64,000 nucleotides of DNA from Candidatus Altimarinota bacterium (GTDB taxonomy: Bacteria > Patescibacteriota > Gracilibacteria > BD1-5 > UBA2023). Position 1 is the stretch's first letter; every line of letters starts with the position of its first letter. The DNA is taken from positions 1-64,000 of the forward strand of contig PDRA01000009.1 of assembly GCA_002747975.1 (NCBI GenBank), given 5' to 3'. The notes beneath the pieces were generated by a model. That model searched no databases. It had not been told where the DNA came from and was given only the letters and a program-made list of their open reading frames with translations. The translations under genes and the position numbers were made by a program. This document shows, piece after piece, positions 30,233 through 42,627 of this stretch.

Positions 30233-31753
30233 ATGAATTTTTTGAAACGATTTCATCCGAGGATACTTTTTTTCCTCGGATTTTTGAGTTTTGGTATTGG
30301 AATAGGATTTTGAGGATATGAGAACTCTCCTCTTCATATTCTTTTGTGATGAATAATCGTACTTTGAATACCAATTATTATTTGATATTGAAGATGGCAA
30401 ATTCTCTGCATCGCATGATTCTTCTTTCTGAGTGGTTTTTTTATAACCTATCTTCACCAACAAGAGCGAATAAATACTTATAAATATCTCTATGAGAATG
30501 TATTTGAAAGAAAAAATATACAAATTACTGGCACTATTGACAAAAAAATGTACACAACTGATAGAAGTTCTGTATATAGACTATTAATAGACAACTTCGA
30601 CACAGAAGGACACAAAAAAATAATTCTCCCTTCTCTACATGCCAGCATTATGGTAGAAGTACCAAAAAACCTTGATGTTCATATTGACAATAAAATCCAA
30701 TTTACAGGGACCACTCTTGCCGGATTTTCAAATATTTTTCAACTCAGTTGATTTGAAAAGTATGCCTGGTACCATAAACTTTTTTGAAAGGCATATCTCT
30801 GGAGTTTTGATATAAAAAATAAAAGTGAAAATATTTCTTTTCGGGAAAGTATACAAAAATCACTCAAAAAAATATTTTTTCAGTGATTTCCAAAAGATGT
30901 CACTTCTGTACTGTTAGGTATAACTATTGGAAATACTGATTTTATGAATTGACAATTAAAAGATGATTTTCAAAAATCTGGACTCACTCACATTCTTGTA
31001 GTCAGCGGTTCAAATATTACTTTCTTAATTCTTTTTTTAGGAATAATGACTCGATCTATTGCTCTCCATCGATATATAAAACGGACAATTATTGTTTCAT
31101 TATTGCTCGTTTATTGATATATTGTTGGTTGGGATGTTCCCATTATACGGGCAACTGTTATGGGAATAATTGGATATATTGCTTTGGAATCCGGACACAA
31201 ACGGTCTGTTCTTGCTTTTTTAATACTCGTTGCATGGTGAATTCTTATTTTTTCACCACTTGCGCTCCTCTATGATGTTGGATTTGGACTTTCATTTGGT
31301 GCCACTCTATGAATAATAGTTTTTTATTCTCAGGTAGAAGAAATTCTCAAAAAAATACCCTTTCTTCCTAGGTGGATTATTTCTATTATCTGAATTACAC
31401 TTACTGCAAGTATATGAAGTTTTCCGGTTCTTATTTATCATTTTGGTGTATATCCTATTGTCTCAATTTTTGCAAACATTATAATAGGATGAATTATATG
31501 ACCACTTCTTACCTTGTCTCTTCTCTACATTATTCTCGCACTTATTTTTCCTATATGAAATATACTTTTTTATCTTGGATATTTTCTTTTTTTCTGAGTC
31601 AAGAGTATACTTTGGGTTGCTCATTTTTTTGCTTTTTTCCCAAGTATACAAATCATAGATCCATTTCGCATTCCTATCAGTCTTTTTATTATAAGTATAT
31701 GTATTCGATATATCCTCGTCCGAGAAGATACAAAATTATTTCACTCAAAATAA
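30233..31753 (+). CDS. comEC: ComEC/Rec2-like DNA-uptake channel
   Basis: The 506-residue membrane protein has an N-terminal hydrophobic block, an OB-like soluble segment (about residues 95-195) and the ComEC competence core: TSVLLGITIGNTDFM, FQKSGLTHILVVSGSNITFL near residue 255, WDVPIIRATVMGIIGYIAL, and LLYDVGFGLSFGATLGII. ComEC carries single-stranded DNA across the membrane. The C-terminal metallo-beta-lactamase domain of many homologues is absent. More than 20 glycines use TGA. The last nine bases overlap a convergent gene on the other strand. Confidence 0.88.
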
Positions 31754-32470
31754 ATTATCCACACTTATATTTTCAATATCTCTCAAAATATCTTCGGCAT
31801 TTTCATTTTCAAGAAACTGAATTAAAACTTTTATAAGATTTTTTTGTATATATTGACTGTATGACACGGCATTATTTTTTTGTATTTTTATATTTCTTGT
31901 CTGAAAGAAAAAAATCAAGAAATGAGTAAAGACATCATTTATTTCATTTGGATAAGTTTGTTGTATTTGTTTGGCGAACTTTGCCATCATAATTGTCGAA
32001 GTTGTCGAATGTGTTAAAAATGTTTCCATAAATGTTACCCAAATGGTTATCCAACTCCGAAGAGAAGCATCCAGTGTTGATTCATTAAAATCTGTTAGAG
32101 TCTCATACTTATGAAGATTCTTCATCATTTCAAAATCTTTTTCTTTGCTGATAGTTTGAGAAATATAGTAGCTTGCCTCTGGATAAAAGAGGGCTATCAT
32201 CGCTAGAATCGCTCTTGAGGGGATTGAATGAGAAAGAAGAAAAGTAATATCAGGAATAAGGGAAGAATAGTATGGATTATTGATAAACTTTTTGAGAATT
32301 TCAAATAATTCTCTATCATCTCACTGGGCCTTCTTTTCATCTTTTTGCACCTTCTGGAGTTGTGATTGTGCTTTTTGTGATTGTGCTTTTTGTTTTTCTT
32401 GTGTTTCTTTTGACTGCTCTACTCATGATGAGAGTCCATCGGACTCAAAACCTAAAATATCATTTTCCAT
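31745..32470 (-). CDS. Hypothetical helical protein with a Gln/Lys repeat region
   Basis: The 241-residue protein begins with an acidic, glycine-containing segment. A low-complexity stretch rich in Gln, Lys, Ala and Ser (KAQSQKAQSQLQKVQKDEKK) follows, then a helical domain (ELFEILKKFINNPYYSSLIPD, DASLRSWITIWVTFMETFLT, IQKNLIKVLIQFLENENAED). It is not recognised. Three TGA codons are read as glycine in the N-terminal part. It follows the S41 protease gene by 20 bases on the same strand, so the two may be co-transcribed. Confidence 0.6.
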
Positions 32471-32490
32471 AGATAATAAAAAGTAAGAAA

Positions 32491-33795
32491 TTATTTTTGA
32501 AAATTTGTATCTTTTGCGTATTTGAGAATTGACTCATAAGAATTTTTTGTATCTTTTAATCAATTTTCAAGAATTTTTTGAGCTGCATCAAGCTGTCTAT
32601 CAAATCACTCTTGATAATCAAAGTCAGTTATATACACCGATTTATCTGGTGTAATTCATTTTTCATCAATACTAACATCTCATGGTGTGTACCAACGAGC
32701 GGTTGTAAGTTTTATAACGGTTCCGTCTCAAAGAGAATATATTTCTTGAGCTGATCATTTTCCATAACTTTGTTCTCAAATAATAAGAGCTCTTTTATAG
32801 TATTGAAGTGCTCAAGCAAATATTTCACTGGCAGAAGCAGAATAATTATTTATTAAAATGATAATTGGAATATGAATATTTGACTTTCATCAATTTACTG
32901 TATAAAGAATTTCATTTTTCGTTGGATCATTTTCTTTTATTTTGACAACAGGAATATTTTCTTTTAAAAAGGCAGAAGAAAGTTCTATCGCGGTTTTTAA
33001 ATACCCACCTCAATTATAGCGAAAATCGAGAATCATTGCCTGTGATCCACTCTCTACAAGAGTATTAAAAGCATTATAAAAATCCTGGCTTGTTTTGTCT
33101 CAGAAAGTTGATACCTTAATATAGCCTATAGAGCCTGTAAGCATTTCTGATTGTATTGATGGTATTTTTACAATATCTCGTGTTACTGTTGTCGTATCAG
33201 TTTTTTGATTTCATTTCTCTCCTCGTAAATAATCGAGAATTATACTAGTTCCTTTTGGTCACCGAATTTTTTCTACCGCTTCACCCACAGTAAGTCCAGC
33301 AATACTCTCACCATCAACATGAGTCATAATATCTCCAGCCTTTAATCCTGACTTTTGAGCTGGTGAAGTATCGAGTATATGAGTGATTTTCACTCATTTT
33401 GTATCGGGTGATACAACAGCTCATATTCACTCAAAATCTCATCTCAAATCTTCATTGAAAATTTCTGTCATTTTTTCATCAAAATAGGTACTGTGCTTAT
33501 CTCCCAAACTCTTAACAAGAGCCTCGGCAAATTCAGATTCTATTTCTTTGTTTGTTTTTTTATGAAAAGCAAAATAGTGATCTTCTATAAGATCATATAT
33601 TTTCTTGATTTTGTTAGAGGAAAAAATATCATATGAGATTTCTCCTGTAAAGCTATTTATTTCCTGTTTACTTTCTCTATTCTCCCTGTGAGGTAAAGAG
33701 AAATGTTGCATTAAAAAAAATGTCCAAATAATTCACAATAATAATCAAATTATAAAAAATCATCATCATTTTTTTACATTTTGTGAAAAAATCAT
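32491..33795 (-). CDS. S41 C-terminal processing protease
   Basis: The 434-residue protein has an N-terminal anchor that exists only under code 25 (KKGGGFFIIGLLLGIIGTF, where GGG is TGATGATGA). A CtpA N-terminal domain, a PDZ domain (ILDTSPAQKSGLKAGDIMTH) and the S41 catalytic core follow, with ILDFRYNGGGYLKTA, LINNYSASASEIFAGALQ (nucleophile Ser) and GEQSYGKGSAQEI (Lys). These proteases trim or degrade envelope proteins. The ending YESILKYAKDTNFQK is complete. It has its own promoter. Confidence 0.92.
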
Positions 33796-33890
33796 AAAAA
33801 TACTTTTTTAAAAAAATTAACAATTACCAGTGTAGGGATTTTTTGAAAAAATACAAATCAATATTAAATATTTTTTTACATTAAAAATAC

Positions 33891-33919
33891 TGTCAAAAAA
33901 CTAAAAAAATACTCGTACC
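33891..33919 (-). promoter_or_regulatory. -35 region upstream of the S41 protease gene
   Basis: A perfect TTGACA on the minus strand (33891-33896) lies about 95 bases before the protease ATG. AATATT-like -10 candidates follow about 17-18 bases downstream, below 33875. The rest of the 33796-34123 gap is AT-rich and gene-free, apart from the hairpin and promoter listed next. Confidence 0.35.
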
Positions 33920-33982
33920 TATAAACAAAACTAAGTATAAATTTTTAAAACACTGTTTATTTCTTTTTTTAAAGGAGGAAAT

Positions 33983-34001
33983 AAAAAAAAGGGCTACCCT
34001 T
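33983..34001 (-). terminator. Possible minus-strand terminator hairpin
   Basis: AAGGG-CTA-CCCTT (33989-34001) is followed on the minus strand by a run of eight T. No gene upstream on that strand explains it, so it may end an antisense or unannotated short RNA. Confidence 0.4.
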
Positions 34002-34089
34002 ATTTACAAACAAAAACTACTAGTATTACTATCTTTTTTTATTTTTTAATTATCATATATTACTTTTGAACAGAAAAATATTTTTTTGC

Positions 34090-34117
34090 TTGCAAAAGGA
34101 TAAAAAACGAGTATTAT
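34090..34117 (+). promoter_or_regulatory. Promoter of the 34.1-40.4 kb unit
   Basis: TTGCAA (34090-34095) and TATTAT (34112-34117) are 16 bases apart, only six bases before ATG 34124. Transcription would start at or near the start codon, so the first message may be leaderless. Confidence 0.55.
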
Positions 34118-34123
34118 TCCCTC

Positions 34124-34321
34124 ATGAAAAATTTAACTCTTCAACTCCATTCAAGAGACGAAAAAACCTTTTTTCTCACTCAAATAATTGAGGAGCTTGA
34201 AATTAAAAAAGAAGAAAAATCTCTCTATCTTTTTTCTATGAATATCCTTGATGATAATGATTTTGATATTTTTTTTCAAAAAATAGTTTCCCAAGTTCCT
34301 CAAAAAATAACCATTTCTTAA
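34124..34321 (+). CDS. Small acidic protein, first gene of the uvrA unit
   Basis: The 65-residue protein (MKNLTLQLHSRDEKTFFLTQ ... FFQKIVSQVPQKITIS) is not recognised. It has no membrane segment or signal peptide and no TGA codon. It is 11 bases ahead of the next gene and directly after a promoter, which supports expression. Confidence 0.5.
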   Translation: MKNLTLQLHSRDEKTFFLTQIIEELEIKKEEKSLYLFSMNILDDNDFDIFFQKIVSQVPQKITIS

Positions 34322-34332
34322 TTTAATTTTTC

Positions 34333-35694
34333 ATGGTGTTTCAGGCAACCTGTTCGAAAGGATCAAGTAAACTTACTCTCAGTGTAACAGCAGATTCTAT
34401 TGAACAAGCAAAGTACATTCTTCACAGTCAGTGATATTCTATTATAGAAATTCATGAAACAGAAAATACTTCTCAAAAAAATGGAAATTTTTTCTATTTT
34501 GATGCCTATGTAGGAGGTATTTTGCAAACCTGAAAAATTCAATCAAATGATATTTTTAAATCATATAGAAAACTTGTTGAGAATCTTAAATATGATGTAA
34601 AATATATTTATACAAATCCGAATATGAGTGAAGATCAGAAGATAAAAATGACAGCAAAGGTTCGAGATGGTTATAATTTGTATCGTGAATCTCTCGAAAA
34701 AAATAACGAAGAAATACAAGAAACTGAAAAAAAAGTTACAACAGATGAAGATATTTCAGATGAATTTTCATCAGAAGTTCTCAAAGAATTAGAGCGTTAT
34801 GAAACAGTCGTTAATAATACGATTGAAAAAATACAAAATCTCCTTATAAAATATGATAGTACTATTAATATAGAACAAAAAAGTACATTGAGTCAAATTG
34901 AGCTTGAGCTTACAAAAATTCGATGAACAAGAAATATTAGTAAAATGAAAAATATTCTCGAAAACTCTCTTAATACTATCGGTTCTGTTGAACTCTATCT
35001 TCTTAAACAGTGAATGGTCAAGGAAAAAAAGAAATTTCTTTCTCAGACAAATGATCTCTTAAAAGAGATTGGTTCAGATAATAAAATTCAAACAGAAGAT
35101 GAAAAACAAAAAGATATTGGATATAAGTTAAAATCTTTTTTTCAAAAAATAGTAGAAAAAAAAGAAGAAACCCCCGAAGAAGAAATACAAACCATAGATA
35201 CAAATTCTTTTGTATATCTTAAAAATAAAAGAGAACTTTCTATTTATAAAAAACGACTTTCTAAAAATACACGAGATATTATTCAAAAAATTCTCTCATT
35301 CAAATTTTCTGATCTTAAACGCTTGTATCTTAAAAGAAAACTTCTCAAGCAAAATATACAAATTGTACAAAATCGAATTCATCAAAAGCATGTATCTTAT
35401 ACAAAAATTGTTCACGGTTTTGGATACTATAAAGATAAGTTTTTTGCCTTTATACACTGAATTTCGATGCTCATAACAGTAATTATTTTTATTTATACTG
35501 TTGTTTATATATACCTCTCTTCATTTGATTCTCTTGGTATTATCAAAATTTCTTTTTTAGAAAAATCACTCTTTTTTGTCGTCTTTTTTACACTGTTAAA
35601 TTTTTTACTTTCACTCGTTCGAGGATGGAAGACTCTTATTTTTGTTGTGATTTTATTTTTTCCAATTATTTCTTTTCTCAATAGTAATTTTTAG
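34333..35694 (+). CDS. Large coiled-coil protein with C-terminal membrane helices
   Basis: The 453-residue protein has an N-terminal domain reminiscent of the first repeat of GspF/PilC-type proteins (MVFQATCSKGSSKLTLSVTA, then SIEQAKYILHSQGYSIIEIH). A long charged helical region with coiled coil spans about residues 80-370. Two to three membrane helices close the protein (residues about 380-450). Five TGA codons are bridged as glycine. No family is certain. The membrane protein that follows directly abuts its stop codon, so the two probably work together, perhaps in a pilus-like or secretion assembly. Confidence 0.65.
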
Positions 35695-36864
35695 ATGTAT
35701 TTTCTTCTTATTCTTATACATCTTATCTTTGTTATTATCTCTCATATTTTTGGTTTTTACCTTATTGAGGGAGCTTTTATTGTTCTTTGAATCTTTTTCA
35801 TTCTCTATTTTTCTCCAGTATTTTTCTTTAAGAATCAAAAAAACCAATTTTTAGAAGTATTTTCTTTTGATTTTTCTCCACAAAGATCACTTTTACTTCC
35901 TCTTGTCTTGATGTATCTGTGAATCTATCTTCTTGCCTTTACTTTTACTGGTACCCTCAAAGAGAGTATGACCGTGCATATTATGATTTTTCTTGGTATT
36001 TACGGTATTTTAGTTGGGTATATGCTTACGTTTTATTGGAAGAGTGATATTTTTTTTGATATCTCTCGGTTCCACCTTCTCTATAGCTATATCACACTTA
36101 TTATCATCGGTATTTATTTTTCTTTTTATCCAGCTGATATTTTATTTTTACACATTATATTTATGGCAATAGTGCTTGGGTATTCTGTTTTCTTTTTTGG
36201 ATATTCTCGTAAAGAAAAAGTATGAATTTTTCAACTGTTTCTTGTGTCAATGATTATTGGTGGTACTATGTCGATTCAGTACTTATTTCCCAATCTTCCT
36301 CTCTATATCCTGACAGGTCTTGCAGGAGTTGTGTCTCTTGTATTTTTTGAGCAAATACCAAAAATACGTTTTTTTCAGCCATATCTTTTTGAGTCAAAGG
36401 TGTTTTTCTTAAGTATCGTACTTATATCCTCTCTTGTTAATGTATTTTTAAGTTTTTTTGTTTTTGAAAGTAGTTATTTTTTGATTCTCTTTACGATGTT
36501 CTTATTTTCTGTTCATGCTCGCTACTCAAATTATATTGCCTATATTTCAGCTATAGTTCTCTTGTACTACTTATATGGCTTTTTGTTTTTTAATTTACTT
36601 CATTCTGATTCAATTCTCTCAAGTTTGATTTTTATCTTTTTCTTTCCTATTGTCATTATTGCAAACACATATTTTTGGGAAGAAAAGTATCCATATGATT
36701 TCTCTATTCTACACTATTGAAGCATAGCGTATAGTGTTGGATTTTCGATTTATGCCAGTATTTTCCTTTCATGGTGAGATTGACTTCTCTTTTTTATTTC
36801 ACTTTGTATTTTCCTTATTGCCTTCTTGTTCTTCTTTTCATATTTTCGTTTTCGTTATCGATAG
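35695..36864 (+). CDS. Polytopic membrane protein of unknown function
   Basis: The 389-residue protein is almost wholly hydrophobic, with roughly eleven or twelve membrane helices and few charged residues. Its ATG follows the upstream TAG with no gap, so translation is coupled. Short basic loops (FGYSRKEKVGIFQ) and a basic end (FFSYFRFRYR) suggest cytoplasmic termini. Five or so TGA codons encode glycine within helices. No transporter family motif was recognised. Confidence 0.65.
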
Positions 36865-36867
36865 TAT

Positions 36868-37491
36868 ATGAAATTTATTTCAGATATCATCACTTTTTTT
36901 CGCGATATTTTTATAGAAAAATCTGGAGAAGATGATTTTTTGATTACAGTCAAAAATTATACACAAATATATAAAAATCAATTTGAAAAAAATTATCTTA
37001 ATGAAATCATCGTTGCTTGCGCTTATAAGGAAATAGAAAACGATCTCAAGATGTATAAATACCAATCCCAACAATATAAATCAAAGAAGATTATAAGGGC
37101 GTATATTGAAATATTTACAAAGTATTCTCATACTTTTGGTACAAAAAATATCGCTATTGTCCCAGTTCCGACTCACTGGAGAAGAAAAGTATTTCGCTGA
37201 TTTGATCATATGAAATACATAAGCAAAAAACTCTCAAAAAAAATAAATATTCCAGCCTTGCCTCTTCTCTCTACAAAGTACACGCCTCAGCAGTCAAAAC
37301 TTCCACGAAGCAAGCGTCTTAAAAATAAAATACATGCCTTTAGGGTTAAATCCTCATATAAAATCCCAAAGAAAATAATTCTCATCGATGATGTTATCTC
37401 GACAGGAGCGACAGCAAATGAATGTGCGAAAGTACTTAAACAATCATGAGTACAAAAGGTCTATGGATGTTTCTTAGCCACTAATCAATAA
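36868..37491 (+). CDS. comF: ComF-like phosphoribosyltransferase-fold protein
   Basis: The 207-residue protein has the ComF landmarks: [37 protein letters not shown] near residue 110, [14 protein letters not shown], and the PRPP-loop motif [18 protein letters not shown]. ComF proteins support natural transformation, possibly by assisting single-stranded DNA handling. The usual N-terminal zinc finger is absent. It begins three bases after the membrane-protein gene and ends four bases before uvrA. Confidence 0.85.
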
Positions 37492-37495
37492 AATC

Positions 37496-40357
37496 ATGTC
37501 AAAAAATCTTATAATTAAAGGAGCAAAAACTCATAATCTCAAAAACATTCGTGTCAGCATACCAAAAAATACCCTCTCTGTAATTACAGGTGTTTCTGGT
37601 TCTGGAAAATCTTCGCTAGCTTTTGATACTCTCTATGCAGAGGGACAAAAGCGGTATTTGGAGTCCCTCTCTACCTATGCTCGTATGATTATATCAGATA
37701 CCTCTGATGCAACAAAAGTTGATGAAATACAAGGACTCTCGCCAACTATCGCCATCAATCAAAAAACTGTGTCGAATAATCCACGCTCGACCATAGGAAC
37801 CATCACAGAAATATATGACTACTATCGACTTCTCTATACTCATATTTGAGTCCCTCATTGTATCAATCACAATACTATTGTTCTCAAAAAAACAAGCCTT
37901 TCACAGATATACGATTCTCTTGAAAAAATTCCTCTTTGAGAAAAGTACTATGTAATGTTTCCATTTTCAATTTTTGAAAATGCTCGTGAATATATCAATC
38001 TCAAAGATATAAGCCAAAAGGTTTCTGATAATGGGTTTGTACGTTTTATGGTTTGAAACCAGCTCTATTCTATTGCTGATAATTTTGAGGATACTTCGCC
38101 TGTCGAAGATGTCGAAGATGTGTCTATCGTTGTAGATAGGCTTGTCAAAAAAAAGTCAGAAGAGTATGAAAATAGACTCAAAGATACCCTTCGAATAACG
38201 AGTGAAAAGTGAAATGGATATATAGAAATATATTTTGTAGCATCGTGAAAAAAACAAAAAGAAACACTCTATGCATCATGTAAAAAATGTGGATATACAC
38301 TTGAAAATCTTCAAATATCAAATTTTTCTTTTAATTCCCATTATGGGGCGTGTGCAGATTGTCTATGATTGGGTTATCGTATGACTTTTGATGAGAAGGA
38401 TATTATCAATGGAGAACTCACACTTCTTGAGTGAGCAATACTTCCTTGGTGAGATCAGAAGTGATACTATTCAACCATACTTCAGTCGATGTGTGAAAAC
38501 AAAAATATATCCATGGATATTCCCTATAAAAAACTTACAAAACAACAAAAAGAAAAGGTGCTTTATGGAGTTTCTGAAAAGTTTCGAGTGGAGTTTCGGC
38601 TCAAAAATTCCAAATCAAAGCACATATCACACATACGATATGAGTGAATTATTCCTCATTTAGAGAGAAAATATTTTGATATAGAATGAAAAAAAGATGT
38701 CTATGTTAAAAAACTCACACAATATGCCACAGAAAAAAAGTGTAAAAGTTGTCAGTGATATAGAATTCACCCCATGTATTTGCAGGTAACTCTTGGAGGA
38801 AAAAATATCTGAGAATTGACGGGACTTTCAGTGCAAGAAAGTAGAAAATTTTTTGAGAAAATACGGCTTTCTGAAAATGAGTCAAAGATAGCAAAAGAAA
38901 TTCTCAAACATATTCGTGATCGCCTTGATTTTCTTCAGGGAGTAGGACTTTCATATTTGACGCTTGATAGAAAAGCTAATACCCTTTCAGGTGGAGAATC
39001 TCAAAGAATCCGCTTGGCAACTCAAATAGGAACAAAACTTGAGTGAATTATTTATGTACTTGATGAACCATCAATTGGACTACATCCTCGAGATAATATG
39101 ATGCTTATTTCTAATCTCAAACACCTCTCGGAGATTGGAAATACGGTCATTGTTGTCGAACATGACGAAGATATTATGAGAGAGAGTGACTATATTGTCG
39201 ATATTTGACCAGGGGCCTGAGTACACTGATGAGAAATTATATTTTCTGGTACGTATAAACAGCTGTTACAAACTTCGACACAAACGGCGCAGTATTTGTC
39301 GAAACAAAAAATAATCACACGAAATAATCCAAAAAAGCCATCGATAAAAAATGCGATAGAAATTTATGGAGCCAAAGAAAATAATCTAAAGGATGTTAAT
39401 GTGCGTATCCCTCTTTGATGCCTTACTGTTGTGACGGGTGTTTCTGGTTCTGGAAAATCTTCGCTTGTTATTGATATTGTTTCAAATTTTTTACACAATC
39501 ATTTCAATCGATCAAAACGAAAGGTTTGAAAACACAAAAAAATAACTGGAATGTCGAACATCGACAAAATGATTTTAATTGATCAATCACCGATTTGACG
39601 AACTCCTCATTCAAATATAGCAACCTATACAGGAGTATTTACTTTTATTCGTGAGGTATTTGCAAGCTCTGTCGATGCCAAAAAACGCTGATTTTGACCA
39701 GGACATTTTTCTTTTAATACCAAATGATGACGGTGTGAAATTTGTGAGTGAAGTGGGACAAAAAAAATAGAAATGCATTTTCTGCCAGATGTCTATGTTG
39801 AGTGTGAATCATGTAAATGAACTCGATACAATCAGAATACACTTGATGTATTTTTTAAAGGAAAAAATATTGCAGAAGTCCTCAATATGACTATAGAAGA
39901 AGCTGCTGTATTTTTCAAATCCTTTCCACGAATACTTCGAATTCTGGATACACTTCTTGATGTAGGACTTGGATATATCACTCTTGGACAGTCTGCTCCT
40001 ACACTCTCTGGTGGTGAATCTCAGCGGATAAAACTTGCCTTTGATCTAGCAAAACGCTCAACCGGAAAAACTCTCTATATCCTTGACGAGCCGACGACAG
40101 GGCTCCATTTTTCTGATATACAAAAACTTCTTGATATTCTTGATCGATTGGTAGAAAAAGGAAATAGTGTTCTTGTTATCGAACATAATCTTGATATTAT
40201 TGCCAACTCTGATGCGATTATTGATATTTGACCAGAAGGTTGAAAAAATGGATGACAGCTTTTATTTTCTGGACCGACAAAAAAAATTGTGAGTTGTGAA
40301 AAATCCTATACCGGACAATCGCTTAAAAAATACTGGGAATTACAAAAAAAGAAATAA
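37496..40357 (+). CDS. uvrA: Excinuclease ABC subunit A
   Basis: The 953-residue damage-recognition ATPase of nucleotide excision repair has two ABC halves. The first has Walker [21 protein letters not shown], the zinc-binding CKKCGY/CADC module, signature [18 protein letters not shown] and Walker [12 protein letters not shown]. The second has Walker [15 protein letters not shown], zinc finger CEICEGSGTKK/CESCKGTRY, signature [13 protein letters not shown] and [12 protein letters not shown]. About 25 glycines are TGA. The CGG codon at 40025 encodes the conserved Arg of SQRIK, showing that CGG is arginine. It is the last gene of the unit. Confidence 0.97.
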
Positions 40358-40363
40358 ACGTAC

Positions 40364-40391
40364 AATTATTGAACTATAAATGCACGAAATT
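40364..40391. repeat. CAATTATT-type repeat after uvrA
   Basis: The element closely resembles 20396-20424: both read CAATTATT, AAC, TAAATG, then ACGAAAT. At 40541-40559 a separate hairpin TTCTGAA-ACAAG-TTCAGAA lies just past the end of trxB and may terminate that minus-strand gene. No gene is seen in 40358-40598. Confidence 0.5.
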
Positions 40392-40598
40392 AAATATTTT
40401 GTCGAAGTTGTACCTTCTTTGATTTGATATAATTTCTTTGAAAAAATAAAAAAATCCTGCCATTTTAGAAATTGTCCCAAAAATTGTCATCTAAGAATTT
40501 ATTTCAGGATCTAGTAAAAAATATTGCTTTAAAATAGAGATTCTGAAACAAGTTCAGAATAACAAAAGCAACATTTTTTATTTCTATTTTAGAAAATT

Positions 40599-41501
<903 letters not shown>

Positions 41502-41519
41502 AGAGAGAAAAGTTAATAA

Positions 41520-41540
41520 TAATGAGAATAATTCTCATTA
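41520..41540 (-). promoter_or_regulatory. Fur-like operator overlapping the trxB promoter
   Basis: TAATGAGAAT-A-ATTCTCATTA is a perfect 21-base inverted repeat very close to Fur boxes such as GATAATGAGAATCATTATT. It overlaps the -10 element of the trxB promoter and lies 19 bases before the ATG, the right place for repression. Confidence 0.65.
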
Positions 41541-41563
41541 TATAGAAATAAAAATTATTGCAA
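41537..41563 (-). promoter_or_regulatory. Promoter of trxB
   Basis: On the minus strand TTGCAA (41558-41563) and TATAAT (41537-41542) are 15 bases apart, with the -10 inside the Fur-like palindrome. Confidence 0.6.
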
Positions 41564-41574
41564 GAGATTTTTTA

Positions 41575-42072
41575 TTATTTTTCTTTTTGTATTATTGCAT
41601 GAAGTATTCGTGTATTTTTGAGTACTTGCAAGAGAGGATGTAGACTATATTTTTCTCAAGTTTTTAATTCTATTTCGAGGGTTCAATATCAGAGTATATT
41701 TCACAAAAAACCATTTGTGTAGGATTGTATTTTTTGTATATCTTCAAGATTAAAAGAATTTATTTTTTGCTGTTTATTTCAAATAATAATACATTGCTTG
41801 TTTGTGACAAGATATATCTGCGTCATTTTTTGCAGGATTTGTTTGACAAGAAAATATATAAAAACACTTCCTATAACCCCAAAAAAGAACCAAAAAAGAC
41901 CTTCGGAAACAAGAGAGGCAATTGGCACAAAAAAATGAAAAATAACAATAGAGAAAATAAAAAATCAAACAATATATACTCATTGGGCTACAAAAACTAT
42001 AGGATGTGTTTTTATAGTGAGACGGATAGTTTCATTTTTTTCGAGAGAAGGGATGTTTATTTTTTCGGACAT
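41575..42072 (-). CDS. Membrane protein with bacterial PH-like domain
   Basis: The 165-residue protein has two membrane helices (residues about 28-50 and 60-80). A domain of the bPH2/YdbT kind follows: TQIYLVTNKQCIIIGNKQQK, FNLEDIQKIQSYTNGFLGNILGYGTLEIEL. Such domains bind lipids or protein partners at the membrane; function is unknown. The TGA-encoded glycines fall at the expected turns (LGNILGYGT). It overlaps the upstream tsaB-like gene by 16 bases. Confidence 0.7.
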
Positions 42073-42614
42073 GTGATATGAGGTTTTTTTATATAAATAG
42101 GAGAAAATCGAGATTTATTTTCAAGAGATTCAAAAACAGTAAAAACAGTATCGACAGAATCTTTGTACTTCGTAAAAGTATCAATGCTGTCTTCATTTCA
42201 AATGTATCAAATATACTCGTATTTTGGTAAGTTTTCTTTTTGGTAAAAAATACTACTTCCATTCTCTTGAATGAGAAATTCTTTTCTATTGGCTTTAAGA
42301 AGAGGAATTTTTGATGATATCTGTCAAATAAGATCAAAAAAATGACATCATTTTAAATGAATGGTAGGATATATGTATTTGAGAGTATTGAGACAAAGTA
42401 TTACAATTCTCATCTTTGTAAAGGGTCCAGGACCTTCGATACACCAAACTTCTGAAAGTGTGTATTTTTTTGAAAGTTCTGCAATTTTTTGAGGAAAAGA
42501 AATGCTTATGTCATTTGAGATTATTGTATGGTGTTCTTGTATGTTTTTTTTCGCATCAAAAACAAAATAATCTATATTTTCTCAAATTGGATTGATGTAG
42601 AGGAAAGAAGACAT
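42057..42614 (-). CDS. TsaB-like t6A-modification protein, divergent
   Basis: The 185-residue protein begins FLYINPIGENIDYFVFDAKK and carries SEVWCIEGPGPFTKMRIVILCLNTLKYI, corresponding to the TsaB block GPGSFTGLRIG and following helix. TsaB is the inactive ASKHA partner that supports TsaD in making the t6A37 base of tRNAs. The protein is shorter and more diverged than usual TsaB (about 220 residues), with Phe-Thr-Lys in place of Phe-Thr-Gly. It sits 13 bases after comM, which supports a coordinated unit. Confidence 0.65.
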
Positions 42615-42627
42615 GTGTCAAAGTAAA

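Noticed and set aside
30218-30523. Minus-strand open frame of 101 codons
   Set aside because: Antisense to the ComEC-like gene, which has clear family motifs.
41725-42081. Plus-strand open frame of 118 codons
   Set aside because: Shadow of the PH-like membrane protein gene on the minus strand.
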